NCBI GenBank assembly: GCA_041686855.1
Contig: JAWLDA010000012.1
Coordinates: forward strand, 1 to 64,000
DNA: 64,000 bases
Source: JAWLDA01 sp041686855
Lineage (GTDB): Bacteria; Bacillota; Limnochordia; DTU080; RSA5
Reading direction: 5' to 3'
Each line of letters starts with the position of its first letter. Position 1 is the stretch's first letter. The notes beneath the pieces were generated by a model, which saw only the letters and a program-made list of their open reading frames with translations, made no database searches and was not told the DNA's origin. Of this stretch, positions 37,052 to 45,913 are shown piece after piece. The position numbers and the translations under genes were made by a program.

Positions 37052-38278
37052 ATGATCTCTCTCAACCTAAGCGGTGGCAGCATCTCCGACCTTTCCATGC
37101 GGAACCGACTTGAGGTTCTCGGTGTGATTCGGCGAGCCGGTCCTATCACCAAGCCGGAAATCGCGGCGCGGACCCAGCTCACCTCGGTGACCGTGACGAA
37201 CATCGTGCGTGAACTCGAGGCAACCGGCTGGGTCCAAGCGTCCGGATACGGAGAGTCCAGCGGGGGACGGCGGCCCGTCCTTTACACCATGTCATCGGAG
37301 CGCTACGCGGTGGTGAGCGTCGATATCAGCGGATACGACCTCGACCTGGCGATGATCTGCCTCGATGGGGGGATCATCGGCCGCGTAAAGCAGCGAACGG
37401 ATCGGGAGCGGTCCACGACCGTCTCCGAGTTAATCCGCGCGATCACGAAGCTGATGGCGGAGTGCGATGTCGTGGAGTGCATGGGAATCGGCGTGTCGGT
37501 CCCGGGGATCGTGGATCCCGAGACGGGTTCGGTCGTGCGCTCCGCTCCGCTCCATTGGCGAGATCTTCCGTTGCAGCGCATCCTACGTGAGACGTTTGAG
37601 CTTCCGGTTGTCGTGGGCAACCAAACGCATGCCGCCATCAATGGAGAGCACAACTTCCCCACGAACGGGGAGCTCGGTGACTTCGTGTACGTCGCAATCG
37701 GAACCAGCATCGGCATGGGCATGATTGTCGGAGGCGAGATTTACAGTGGCCGTCACGGTTACACAGGTGAGCTGGGACATACCATCGTTGAAACCGACGG
37801 TCCTCTGTGCGAGTGCGGCAGCCGAGGATGTCTCGAGCAGGTGGCTTCATTAAATGCGATGCGCCGCTACCTAGACGATATGCGTGTGGCTGATGGGTCG
37901 ACGAATGATTTTGAGAGCATCTTTCGGGCCGCATCCAGCAGCGATCCGCACGTCTTACAGGCGATGGACCGCGCCGTCGGTTACCTTGCCATCTCACTGA
38001 TCAACCTTGTGCGACTCCTTGATCCATCGATCATCATGATCTCGGGGCCGGCGGAAGACACGGATCGCATCCTCTTTAGGCGCATCCGCGATCGCTTCCT
38101 GCGCTCTGCTCCTCGCATCTACACGAAGCTCGTCACGCTAAAGCCGTCCTCCCTGGGCCGTGACGCTCGAATTCTGGGCTGCTCTGTGTGGGCGTCGGAG
38201 GTGGCGTTTGTGCAGAACAGTAAGAACTCAAAAGCCGAGGGGACGACACGGAAGAGTGTGGCGACGACACAGGAATGA
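37052..38278 (+). CDS. ROK-family transcriptional regulator
   Basis: This 408-aa protein joins an N-terminal MarR-like helix-turn-helix (GPITKPEIAARTQLTSVTVT, then a wing with SSGGRRP) to a ROK domain. The ROK zinc motif CECGSRGCLEQ is intact, as in NagC/Mlc/XylR-type repressors. These sense sugars or sugar phosphates. The sugar-kinase DxGxT-like motif is degenerate, fitting a regulator rather than a kinase. ATG at 37052 follows TTGGAG. It closes the oxidoreductase operon and probably controls it and solute-binding protein 2. Confidence 0.88.
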   Translation: MISLNLSGGSISDLSMRNRLEVLGVIRRAGPITKPEIAARTQLTSVTVTNIVRELEATGWVQASGYGESSGGRRPVLYTMSSERYAVVSVDISGYDLDLAMICLDGGIIGRVKQRTDRERSTTVSELIRAITKLMAECDVVECMGIGVSVPGIVDPETGSVVRSAPLHWRDLPLQRILRETFELPVVVGNQTHAAINGEHNFPTNGELGDFVYVAIGTSIGMGMIVGGEIYSGRHGYTGELGHTIVETDGPLCECGSRGCLEQVASLNAMRRYLDDMRVADGSTNDFESIFRAASSSDPHVLQAMDRAVGYLAISLINLVRLLDPSIIMISGPAEDTDRILFRRIRDRFLRSAPRIYTKLVTLKPSSLGRDARILGCSVWASEVAFVQNSKNSKAEGTTRKSVATTQE

Positions 38279-38292
38279 TGCGTGAGACGCGC

Positions 38293-39195
38293 TCACCGTT
38301 CAGGGAATACGTTGCTCCCTGCAGGAATCGCCCACCGCTCGGAGACGCCCAGCGTCGTCTCACGTCGCCAGGCCGCGATCAGCTGGGCACGCTGCTGGTT
38401 CCTGGCGACCCTGCTCTCGACCCGCGCTCCGGACCATTCGGCGTGTACCTGATCCCATAAGTGCGCCGCGATGTCGGCGTATTCCGGGGCGCGTCCTAGG
38501 TCGTTGAACTCGTTCGGATCCGACTCCAGGTTAAAGAGTTGTGGCGCGTCGAAACCGTGATAGGCGTTTAATTTCCATGGGCCCGAGCGAATCATGCGCG
38601 CCGGGCGCTGGCCGCGTGTGTACGTCTCGGCAAAGGTGACGTTGTGCCAATCCGCCGGCGACTCGATGGAACGGTCCAAGAGGCTGCGCAGGCTCCGTCC
38701 CCGGGCGCTTGGAAGCTCTGGCGCTCGAGCGAAATCGATCACCGTGGAAGCCACATCGACGAGGTTCACGATCGAGCTCTCTCGCCTTCCGACATGAAAG
38801 CGCTCTGGGCATGACCAAATCATAGGCACCCCCGCGGAGCCCTCGTAGAACGAATCCTTCCACCACATGCCGTGTTCCCCAGCCATCTCTCCATGATCAG
38901 AGAGGTAGACGACGATCGTGTTGCGGGCGAAGGGTGACGCCTCAAGAGCCCCGAGGATGTCGCCGATTCGTTCGTCCATATAGGTGACAAGGCCGTAGTA
39001 TGCGGCGAGCGCCACCCGTGCCTGCTCCGGCGTAATGCGGTTGGTCCCTCGGTCCTTGTGCCAACGGGCGACTGCGGGGTGAAGATTGGCGGCGTAATCA
39101 GGCGGCACGTGCGGCAATTGCACCTGTTGCATGTACTCGTCAAAGAGACGTTCGGGCGCGATGTAGGCGCTGCGACCTGGACCCGCCGCCAGCAT
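38293..39195 (-). pseudogene. Sulfatase, C-terminal portion only
   Basis: About 300 codons match the second half of an alkaline-phosphatase-fold sulfatase: YYGLVTYMDERIGDIL, VVYLSDHGEMAGEHGMWWKD (metal-binding DH), then VDVASTVIDFA and RMIRSGPWKLNAY. The N-terminal half, which should hold the CxPxR formylglycine site, is absent. Upstream to about 39400 the frame is shifted and unrelated. It is probably inactive. It suggests a past ability to use sulfated, fucose-rich polysaccharide. It converges with the ROK gene 15 bp away. Confidence 0.7.
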
Positions 39196-39454
39196 CGTGC
39201 GGTAATCTTGGCCCGTCGTCGTCGGTGGAATAACCCCTTCAAACTTTCCGCCGGCGGGCGCTCCAGGGTCGTCGCCGACGTGGCGATAGCCCGCCGGTTA
39301 TACTCGATCATTAGCTCCGGGGTGCGCGGTAGAAACGTTTCGGCCTCATTGAGAATTCGGTTGCAGTCGCGGAAGAATTGATTTGCCCACCGCGTCCTGG
39401 TGAGGGATTGCTTGGAAACGAGCTCAGCTGTAGTCGGGCAGACTTAGGTGGTGT

Positions 39455-39577
39455 TCACCTATAGTTTTCGCGCCGGTGACCGATCTTGGCGATCGTGATG
39501 ACGAACTCGCTATCGTCCACTTCGTAGAAAATGCGGTACTGCCCTTGCCTAATTTCGAGTTGACCCGCTTGCGTGGA
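39455..39577 (-). pseudogene. RelE/ParE-type toxin, C-terminal remnant
   Basis: The last 38 codons read QYRIFYEVDDSEFVITIAKI then GHRRENYR, the typical end of RelE-family mRNA interferases with the terminal HRR-YR pattern. A TAA precedes them in frame, and no antitoxin is nearby. Only a tail is left, between the sulfatase and IS3 remnants. Confidence 0.6.
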
Positions 39578-39587
39578 CAGTTAATAC

Positions 39588-39842
39588 CTAGGCTGCAGGG
39601 TCATTGTGGGATTGGTTGTTTCGCTCAGTCATGTCCCACCTCCTTTCGAATTCGGCGGGACTGAGTTGGCCAACTGCAGAGTGACGACGACGCCGGTTGT
39701 AAAACGCCTCGATGTACTCAAAGACAGCGCTCTTAAGCTGGTTACGTGTCAGCCATCGATGCCGATTGAGCAAATCCGTATCGAGAGTGGCGAAGAAGCT
39801 CTCGACCATAGCGTTGTCGTAGGCATCTCCGACCGAACCCAT
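39588..39842 (-). pseudogene. IS3-family transposase OrfB, C-terminal remnant
   Basis: 84 codons match the end of an IS3/IS150-type OrfB: GDAYDNAMVESFFATLDTDL (with the DDE Glu), then EYIEAFYNRRRRHSAVG and LSPAEFE. The first two catalytic Asp regions are missing upstream. It differs from the IS3 tail at 96-245, so it comes from a different element. No terminal repeats were found. Confidence 0.75.
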
Positions 39843-39978
39843 TCAGCCCGTTATACGAGCGTCACCAAGCGTTTTCAACCGGTGATGGCAGGGGGATAGG
39901 GGACGACTGGGCATTGATCCTGACGGGTAAACTTTAAACAACTGGTCTGCCGCGCTGCGAGGCGCATCATACACAAAG

Positions 39979-40008
39979 CCCCATCGCAACCATGGTCGCG
40001 ATGGGGCC
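39979..40008 (-). terminator. Terminator of the small membrane protein gene
   Basis: GCCCCATCGC (39979-39988) pairs perfectly with GCGATGGGGC (39999-40008) around a 10-base loop. Read on the minus strand it is followed by TTTGTGT. It lies just after the stop of the gene at 40040-40282. Confidence 0.65.
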
Positions 40009-40039
40009 TTATACTCTCTACGCTGCGAACAATATCAGC

Positions 40040-40282
40040 CTACATGCGTCCTTTGGAACCTGCGTCGGTCTTATTTTGGCGTGACTCCGGGCGTACGATC
40101 ATCATCACGAGACATCCGAGCGCAGCAAGGCCCGACACCATTGAGAGTCCTAAAACCGCCACATGGTCCAATCCAAAGTACGTGTAAGCGAAGTAAAAGA
40201 CGACGCACAGGATACCGAAGATCCCAGTCAACTGCCGATACTTCAATCCAATCGCCCCCCCGGCTGCATTGCTAAATTTCAA
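40040..40282 (-). CDS. Small two-helix membrane protein of unknown function
   Basis: About 80 aa with two hydrophobic segments, LTGIFGILCVVFYFAYTYF and VAVLGLSMVSGLAALGCLVM, and a charged C-terminus. I do not recognise a family. TTG at 40282 is the first usable start. Upstream and in frame lies an ATG with a good GAGGAG site, giving Met-Ala-Val and then TAA, so the natural start may have been cut off by a nonsense mutation. A proper terminator follows on the minus strand. Between 40283 and 40557 there is no other supported gene. Confidence 0.55.
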   Translation of the reverse strand: MKFSNAAGGAIGLKYRQLTGIFGILCVVFYFAYTYFGLDHVAVLGLSMVSGLAALGCLVMMIVRPESRQNKTDAGSKGRM

Positions 40283-40557
40283 TATATTTTTTTACACAGC
40301 CATACGTTCTCCTCGTGTTTGCGTGCAATTACTTACGCGTTGATTGGGTTCGTCAATCATGAAGTTGAAAGTTCTCTTGGCCGGCCGGGCCCACGCGCGA
40401 TCTCTCTCATAGCATGACGTCTGCTTCGAATGCAAGCGTAATTTTCCTGTCGAGGACTGGGGACGCGGCTCCAATTGCGCCTGCATCCTGCGTGATCGAT
40501 CCGCGTTTGACCCGAACTGAAGCATACAGGTCACTCAAAGACCTAGCGGGGACCGCC

Positions 40558-41823
40558 ATGGCCCAAGAGGTGGTGGTTGAGTACTGGCACCCGTACGGAC
40601 CGCCCTTTGATGCGACTCAAGAGGAGACGGCACGCCTCTTCAACGAGCGGTACAAAGGGCGCATTCGGGTCGAGGTGAAAGCGGTGCCCGATCTATACGA
40701 GAAGCTGCCGGCTGCCATCGCCGCCGGGGTGGGTCCTGACGCCGCCCATGTGACAGGGATTGCCCGGGTGATTGAGTACGCGGACGAAGGGCTCATTCAG
40801 CCTTTGGATCCACTCCTAGCTCGTCACGCCGAGTGGAATCCCCAGGATATGTTCCCTGGTTTCTACCAGTCGTATCGCTACAACGGGCAATTGTACGGCC
40901 TGCCCATGTCAGCGCAACCGACCTCGTTGGTCTGGTCCAAACAGGCCTTTTTGGAAGCGGGCTTAGATCCGGAACGCGGTCCCGAGTCTCAGCTCGAGCT
41001 CGAAACGTACATCCGCCGCCTCACGCGCAAAAATCCGGACAACACGCTCGCCCGTTTGGGATTCTTAAACACCATGTGGGGCGGCATGACCAACTTCGCG
41101 TATCACTGGGGCGCCAGCCTCTTTGATAAAGCGGACAACAGGATTACGGTCACCGATGAGCCGGCGGTCGAGGCGTTTGAGTGGATGGTCAACCTCTACG
41201 ACAGCTACGGGGGCGCTGGGGCCGTGAGTCAGTTCGTGAGCAATTTTAAGTCAAACGTGAGCAGCGGAGTCTTCACCCATCTGTACTCCGATCCCCTGTA
41301 CGCGGGAACACAGGGGATGGCCACCTACTCGCATTACCACTACTACGTTGCTCACACTAATGCGCCGGACTGGGAGTTTGGCTTTGGCAAAATACCTCCC
41401 TTGGGCCAACCAACCGCCCAGGCCAAAGCGCCTATCGTCCACACGGACGGTGAAGCCGTCATGGACGGCGCCAACCACCCCTACGAAGCCGCCCTCTTCA
41501 TTCACTTTAAGACACTCGATCCGGTAGCGCAACGAGAGACGATCCAGAACTCGGCGCACCCCTCGGCGAGCATTAGTGTGAATCGAAAAGTCACCTTTGA
41601 GGGGGGGCCCGAGTGGTATCCCACGGGATTGTGGATGCAGAACTTCGAGGTTTTGGAGCAGGCCCGACCATGGCCAGAGACGCCCATCGTGAACGATATC
41701 ACCCGTGAGTTTAATGCCGCGTACAGTCGGGCGCTCCAAGGGAGTATGGCGCCTCGGCCATCCCTGGAGCAGGCCCAGCAGGTGCTCGAGGCGCAGTTGG
41801 CAGAGCGGAAGGCGCAGGAGTAG
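40558..41823 (+). CDS. Sugar ABC transporter solute-binding protein 3, lacking a signal peptide
   Basis: About 421 aa, a MalE-like binding protein: TARLFNERYKGRIRVEVKAV, AIAAGVGPDAAHVTGIARVI and YGLPMSAQPTSLVWSKQAF. Unlike the other three in this window, no hydrophobic signal segment precedes it. The frame is open back to 40414 but polar there. The residues just ahead of the mature-like part (GTAMAQE) look like a signal-peptidase site, so the front of the signal peptide was probably lost. ATG at 40558 follows CGGGGA. It is probably not exported, a relic beside other decayed genes. Confidence 0.7.
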   Translation: MAQEVVVEYWHPYGPPFDATQEETARLFNERYKGRIRVEVKAVPDLYEKLPAAIAAGVGPDAAHVTGIARVIEYADEGLIQPLDPLLARHAEWNPQDMFPGFYQSYRYNGQLYGLPMSAQPTSLVWSKQAFLEAGLDPERGPESQLELETYIRRLTRKNPDNTLARLGFLNTMWGGMTNFAYHWGASLFDKADNRITVTDEPAVEAFEWMVNLYDSYGGAGAVSQFVSNFKSNVSSGVFTHLYSDPLYAGTQGMATYSHYHYYVAHTNAPDWEFGFGKIPPLGQPTAQAKAPIVHTDGEAVMDGANHPYEAALFIHFKTLDPVAQRETIQNSAHPSASISVNRKVTFEGGPEWYPTGLWMQNFEVLEQARPWPETPIVNDITREFNAAYSRALQGSMAPRPSLEQAQQVLEAQLAERKAQE

Positions 41824-41834
41824 CCGTCACGCAA

Positions 41835-42300
41835 TCCTTGGCTTACCCGTTGCCTCTAAAATCTGCTGGGCGAGTAACCTCGTGCATCAAGCTCGCAAAG
41901 CGCGATGATCTTGGCAATCGCCTCTTTCTTGTCAAAGGCCAGCGTGCCCGGTGGATCAAGGCATTCGGCGCCTCTTCGTAGAAGTTGACGTACGCCTTGA
42001 TCCTCGCGCCGTACTTTTCGTACTTTATTGCGTCCCTGAGTCGTTGCAGTGCGGCTGAGTCTGGATCGAGGGCCTCAAACTCCGCCGGCGCGTCCTGACT
42101 CGCTGACCGGTATTTCGACCTCAGGGGCCCAATTCTCCCGGCAGATCTCGGTCTCCAAGTGATCCTTGACGCTCATCAGTACGCCCCGCTCACACGGCTG
42201 GCAAAGCACCCCAGCTGGAATGACGTGAACTCCTGGGTTGGGAGCTCGCTCCGAGACGTAGAGACTGGCATGATGAGTCCTCTGGAGTGGGCCGAGCAGG
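41835..42300 (-). pseudogene. Decayed gene of unknown function
   Basis: Minus-strand reading gives protein-like stretches in successive frames. First comes LMSVKDHLETEICRENWAPE, then RLRDAIKYEKYGARIKAYVN followed by FYEEAP, then DKKEAIAKIIALCELDARGY. They look like one frameshifted gene. I do not recognise the family. The surrounding 41824-42437 holds no other gene apart from the terminator at its right end. Confidence 0.35.
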
Positions 42301-42364
42301 CCAAGACCCGAATCGCTGCCATTCGTCAGCGCTGATTTGCCGACCCAAACGGAACGAAAGAAGG

Positions 42365-42397
42365 GAAGGCCGCCTCCGCGAACAAGAGGCGGCCTTC
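42365..42397 (-). terminator. Terminator of Gfo/Idh/MocA gene 5
   Basis: GAAGGCCGCCTC (42365-42376) and GAGGCGGCCTTC (42386-42397) form a perfect 12-bp stem with a 9-base loop. On the minus strand it is followed by CCTTCTTTC. It lies about 40 bp after the stop of the gene at 42438-43622. Confidence 0.7.
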
Positions 42398-42437
42398 GTG
42401 ACGTGTAGGGCTCTCTATGGTGGATACGAAGGGGTCA

Positions 42438-43622
42438 TTAGGCACTCTCGATGAGACGGGCGATTCGATCGTTCTCTGCTGCGAGCCATTCACCGTAGGG
42501 TCGCGGCACCGGCTCGGGATCGGGGAGGCCTGCCTCGCGGCGCCACTGGAGTAAGGGATGCACTCTCGTCGACTGGGGTAGAGCGACGTACCGGCGGTAA
42601 GCTGCGGATTCAAAGATGCCCATCATCACTTCGAGGACGTGACGCCCTTGCTCACCACTGCAGCGGTGGGGGCGGTCTTCGTCTATGGCCTTCACGTACT
42701 CGTCCGCAAAGGCGACGTCGTCAGGGTCAGGGGAGAGGGCTTCGTCGTAGACGAAAGGCCGCACCGGCTCCAACGGCTCCCACGATTGCGTGTCGATGCC
42801 GGGAACGAAGTGCGGCTGGGTGAGCTGATACGCACCGCGTGATTTCGAGCCGCCCAACCAGAGGAGGCGTCCATTCGCACCAAACACCTCGATTGCATAG
42901 GCGTCTGTATCAATGCTAAAGGGATGCAGCTTGAGTGTCGCCGTCACACTCTCGTCGAAATGCAAAACGGCGGTGATGTGCTCGCCGGCAATGGTGCCCA
43001 TCCCCAGAGGCGATTGCACAACATCATCGGGAGTGATGAGGCTGTTGCCGGTCAACGCGACGGCCGAAACGCCGCGGCAGGGGCCGGCAAGCTCCAGTAA
43101 GTTGTTGATCAGGTGACACCCTATGTTCATGAGGCCGTAACCGCCGTAATACCCCTTGTCGCTGGCAGAAAGGTACCGCGCCTTCCCGATCCGTCCCTCT
43201 CTCAAGGCCGCGGAGAGCGCCCGGAGCGATCCGCCCACCCGGCCTTGGTGGTGCACGGCAATCTTTACGCCGTGCTCGGCGGCCTGCGCCAAGAGAGTAT
43301 CGGCCTGTTCGAGGTCGATGGTGATCGGCTTCTCCACATCGATGTTGACTCCGTGTTTAACGACTCGCATGCACAATTCGTAGTGAAACTCTGTGCCTGT
43401 GGAAATCACCAGAATATCGGGCCGCGTATCGATGAGCATTTGGTCGAGGTCGCTGTAATGTGTGCTGACGCTGAGCTCCTCACCCAAACGCTCACGCAAC
43501 TCGGGTACAAGGTCGCAAAGCGCTACAACCTCCGTGCGAGGATGAGCCTGATACGCGCGGCCCGACGCTCGACCGCGGCCTCCACACCCTAATATAGCGA
43601 CTTTATAGGTCGTCAATCCCAC
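42438..43622 (-). CDS. Gfo/Idh/MocA oxidoreductase 5
   Basis: This 394-aa protein has the Rossmann motif VAILGCGGRGRASGRAYQ and a complete EKP (VNIDVEKPITID). A His-rich VHHQGRVGG lies near residue 125. It is longer at the C-terminus than the plus-strand copies and is not a recent duplicate of them. GTG at 43622 lies close behind GGAGGTGA. It is transcribed alone on the minus strand and has its own terminator. Substrate unknown; sugar-type by family. The gap 43623-43850 upstream shows nothing I can name. Confidence 0.85.
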   Translation of the reverse strand: MGLTTYKVAILGCGGRGRASGRAYQAHPRTEVVALCDLVPELRERLGEELSVSTHYSDLDQMLIDTRPDILVISTGTEFHYELCMRVVKHGVNIDVEKPITIDLEQADTLLAQAAEHGVKIAVHHQGRVGGSLRALSAALREGRIGKARYLSASDKGYYGGYGLMNIGCHLINNLLELAGPCRGVSAVALTGNSLITPDDVVQSPLGMGTIAGEHITAVLHFDESVTATLKLHPFSIDTDAYAIEVFGANGRLLWLGGSKSRGAYQLTQPHFVPGIDTQSWEPLEPVRPFVYDEALSPDPDDVAFADEYVKAIDEDRPHRCSGEQGRHVLEVMMGIFESAAYRRYVALPQSTRVHPLLQWRREAGLPDPEPVPRPYGEWLAAENDRIARLIESA

Positions 43623-43850
43623 TCACCTCCGAGCAGTGCCTGTCTTTCCAAAAGGCTATAAAGCGTCACCGTATGGCACGCAACCCATCTTACAAGGTAG
43701 GAGACGTGGAGTCCTCTATATTGAGGGATAATTCGGGCTCCGGTGGGGTCGCCGCTTCCCTGGGGGAGAGTGTGATCCACTGATTCGAAACATGGTCAAC
43801 GAGGGGGGCTGTGGCCAGCTTTTCTACCCAGTGATAGGTCGGGGGCTTGA

Positions 43851-44738
43851 TTAGGCACTGCCACACACGCCGGTGAGAAGCGCTCGCACCGCGATCCCTA
43901 CCACGATCGCCACGGTAACGCTGGCGAGGGTGCCGAGGAGGTAGTATTCCGCCTTGCGCCGGTCGTCTAGGGATTTAAACCGGTAGATGGATTTAAAGGC
44001 GACGAGGAATCCCGCCGCTGTGGCCGTGTCGCCGCCGGCGGCGATGGCCAGAATCAACATGGCCCGTTCTAACATCCCAATCCAGTAACCCGCCACTTCG
44101 AGGCCGTCCGACGCAGCGGTGTCGGCGAGGGAGTGCCTTACCCACGTTGGCGCGGTCGCCTGAATATCGGCGGCGGCCGCGGTCTCGTTTGGCGTCTCCT
44201 GGTGGAGCGCATCTTTGGCTTGCTCTGCGAAAGGTTCGAGGAATTTGCGAATGGCGACGCCCGTCCCGACGGTGCCGGCCACGGTGGCAATGGCGGCCGC
44301 CAGCCAGCGGTCGAAGGCGGTTGCGCCGATGCATCCTGCTACGTTTTCATAGATAGGAGCGACGAGTTCCTTCACGGGAACGACCATGACCGTGACGATG
44401 GCCAGCGCCAAGACGTGGGCGAACTGATCGAGGAGAAAGCGCCGCAACGCCCCCATTCCCGGTCGATCGCCGGTGTCTCCCCGTTCCACGACAAGATCCT
44501 GGGCGGCGTGAAGCGCACCGATGAGAAGGGATAACCCGACGATGAGGAGCGGACTGAGCGCTAGAGTCGGTTGAAGCGCCTGGGTGACGATTATCGCTAG
44601 GGCGGCGACGAGAGCGACGATTCCCCCGTGGGCGAGGCGCGCGGGTAACGTGCGACCGCGCCCTGTGGTCCATTGGGACGGCTGCAAGAGGAAATCGGCG
44701 ACCACGTGGGCCAGGACCAAGGCGAGGAAGAGTGTCAT
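43851..44738 (-). CDS. DUF3307 membrane protein
   Basis: This 295-aa membrane protein opens with LALVLAHVVADFLLQPSQW, the DUF3307 signature (H-x3-D-F-L-x-Q). A duplicated hydrophobic layout of about 7 helices follows. Function is unknown. Its start overlaps the stop of the satD-like gene (AGATGA), so the two are translationally coupled. DUF3307 and SatD are often found together, which points to a shared role, possibly in a stress or envelope response. Confidence 0.75.
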   Translation of the reverse strand: MTLFLALVLAHVVADFLLQPSQWTTGRGRTLPARLAHGGIVALVAALAIIVTQALQPTLALSPLLIVGLSLLIGALHAAQDLVVERGDTGDRPGMGALRRFLLDQFAHVLALAIVTVMVVPVKELVAPIYENVAGCIGATAFDRWLAAAIATVAGTVGTGVAIRKFLEPFAEQAKDALHQETPNETAAAADIQATAPTWVRHSLADTAASDGLEVAGYWIGMLERAMLILAIAAGGDTATAAGFLVAFKSIYRFKSLDDRRKAEYYLLGTLASVTVAIVVGIAVRALLTGVCGSA

Positions 44739-45424
44739 CTCATGACCCCCGCTTCGGATGTGGGCTCAGGGGCGCTCTCGATCATGCGGAGGAGGGCCCC
44801 GAGCCCTTCGACGGCTGCTTGGTAAGCGTCGTGTCGGGCTCGTTGGAGCGTCTCCCACGACGACTGTCTGGAGACGCTGCGTCGCTTGCTGTCGGGCACC
44901 GTCACGAGTGGCGAGACGGCGGCAAACTCCCGGCGTTGGGCAGGAGTGAGGTGGTGAATCACATCGTCGATGATCGTGATAAAGGCGTTGATGGCCCGGG
45001 TTGCGTCGGGATTCATGGCGATCTCGTATCTGAGGCGGCAGGCGCCGGGCTCGTCCTCTTTGAGGGTCTCCAATCCGTTGCGTGCCGCCTTAAAGGCCAC
45101 GCCGTCCGCCCGGTTGATGTCCGTCGATTGCGTCAAAGCGCGCGGCGTGTCGATCGTACCGTAGCCTACCGATAGATAAAAGGGTGTATCCTGGAGGTAT
45201 GACGCCGCCTCGACGAAGACCTGCCACGACGCGGAGAGATCGGAAAGGACGCCCTTGAGCTCGTCCCCCCAGACGACTGAGAAGGGGAGGACGAGGAGGG
45301 AGTGAAAGCGAGCGTTGAGGTTCGCTTCGAGCTGAACGAGGCGCTCTTGGAGCGCGTCTCGAAGCGCGGGTTGCTCGGAAGAGCCTTTAAGGTCGATGAA
45401 GATCACGGTGTAACGGCGGGCCAT
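44735..45424 (-). CDS. SatD-family protein
   Basis: This 229-aa soluble protein matches the SatD family: YTVIFIDLKGSSEQP at the start, VVWGDELKGVL near residue 50 and a C-terminal helix-rich part. SatD is named after the secretion and acid tolerance locus of Streptococcus mutans; its biochemical function is unclear. ATG at 45424 follows AAGGTGG. The promoter at 45443-45472 would give a leader of only about 12 nt. It forms an operon with the DUF3307 gene. Confidence 0.7.
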   Translation of the reverse strand: MARRYTVIFIDLKGSSEQPALRDALQERLVQLEANLNARFHSLLVLPFSVVWGDELKGVLSDLSASWQVFVEAASYLQDTPFYLSVGYGTIDTPRALTQSTDINRADGVAFKAARNGLETLKEDEPGACRLRYEIAMNPDATRAINAFITIIDDVIHHLTPAQRREFAAVSPLVTVPDSKRRSVSRQSSWETLQRARHDAYQAAVEGLGALLRMIESAPEPTSEAGVMR

Positions 45425-45442
45425 CTCGACCACCTTGTGTCA

Positions 45443-45472
45443 AGCATAATGCCTAGCGCGGGCGGCTGTCAA
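45443..45472 (-). promoter_or_regulatory. Promoter of the satD-DUF3307 operon
   Basis: On the minus strand a perfect TTGACA (45467-45472) lies 18 bases before TATGCT (45443-45448). This is the best sigma-70-type promoter I see in the window. Transcription would begin near 45436, just ahead of the ribosome site. Confidence 0.6.
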
Positions 45473-45913
45473 CGTTTATGCCTGATGGTTGCTGCCGTCA
45501 AGGAGAATGCCTGACGGAATCCGGGCGGCTCTAGACGAGGTTTCTCTACGGATCGCTTACTCTCTTTCGGTGCGAATGCTTATTGGGGATATTTGGGATG
45601 GTGAGGCCGATCTCCTGCCGGTGCGGAGAGTCGCCCGATACCGACCGCTATCCGCTGGTACCGGTTCGCCTGAGGAGTCGCTTGGCTGCGTGGCCTTGGG
45701 GTCCGTACAATTTGAATAAACCCGAGGTTAAGCGCTCGGTGTTCGCAATCACCGAAAAGGAGCGAAACGACGAGATTTCCCTCAAGTTCCTGTGGGGATT
45801 AACGCCCCTAAATCCGCCCTACGGGCCGGCAGGCCAATTGACCCGAACCTCTAATGGCCGATATTGTAATGTCAACTAGCTTGGATAGACCCCTCGAGGG
45901 AGGCAGTTGCCCT
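45473..45913. other. Gap without a recognised gene
   Basis: About 440 bp between the divergent satD and coiled-coil genes. Short open frames exist, but none has a family resemblance or a good ribosome site. I see no repeats or terminators here beyond the satD promoter at its edge. Confidence 0.4.
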
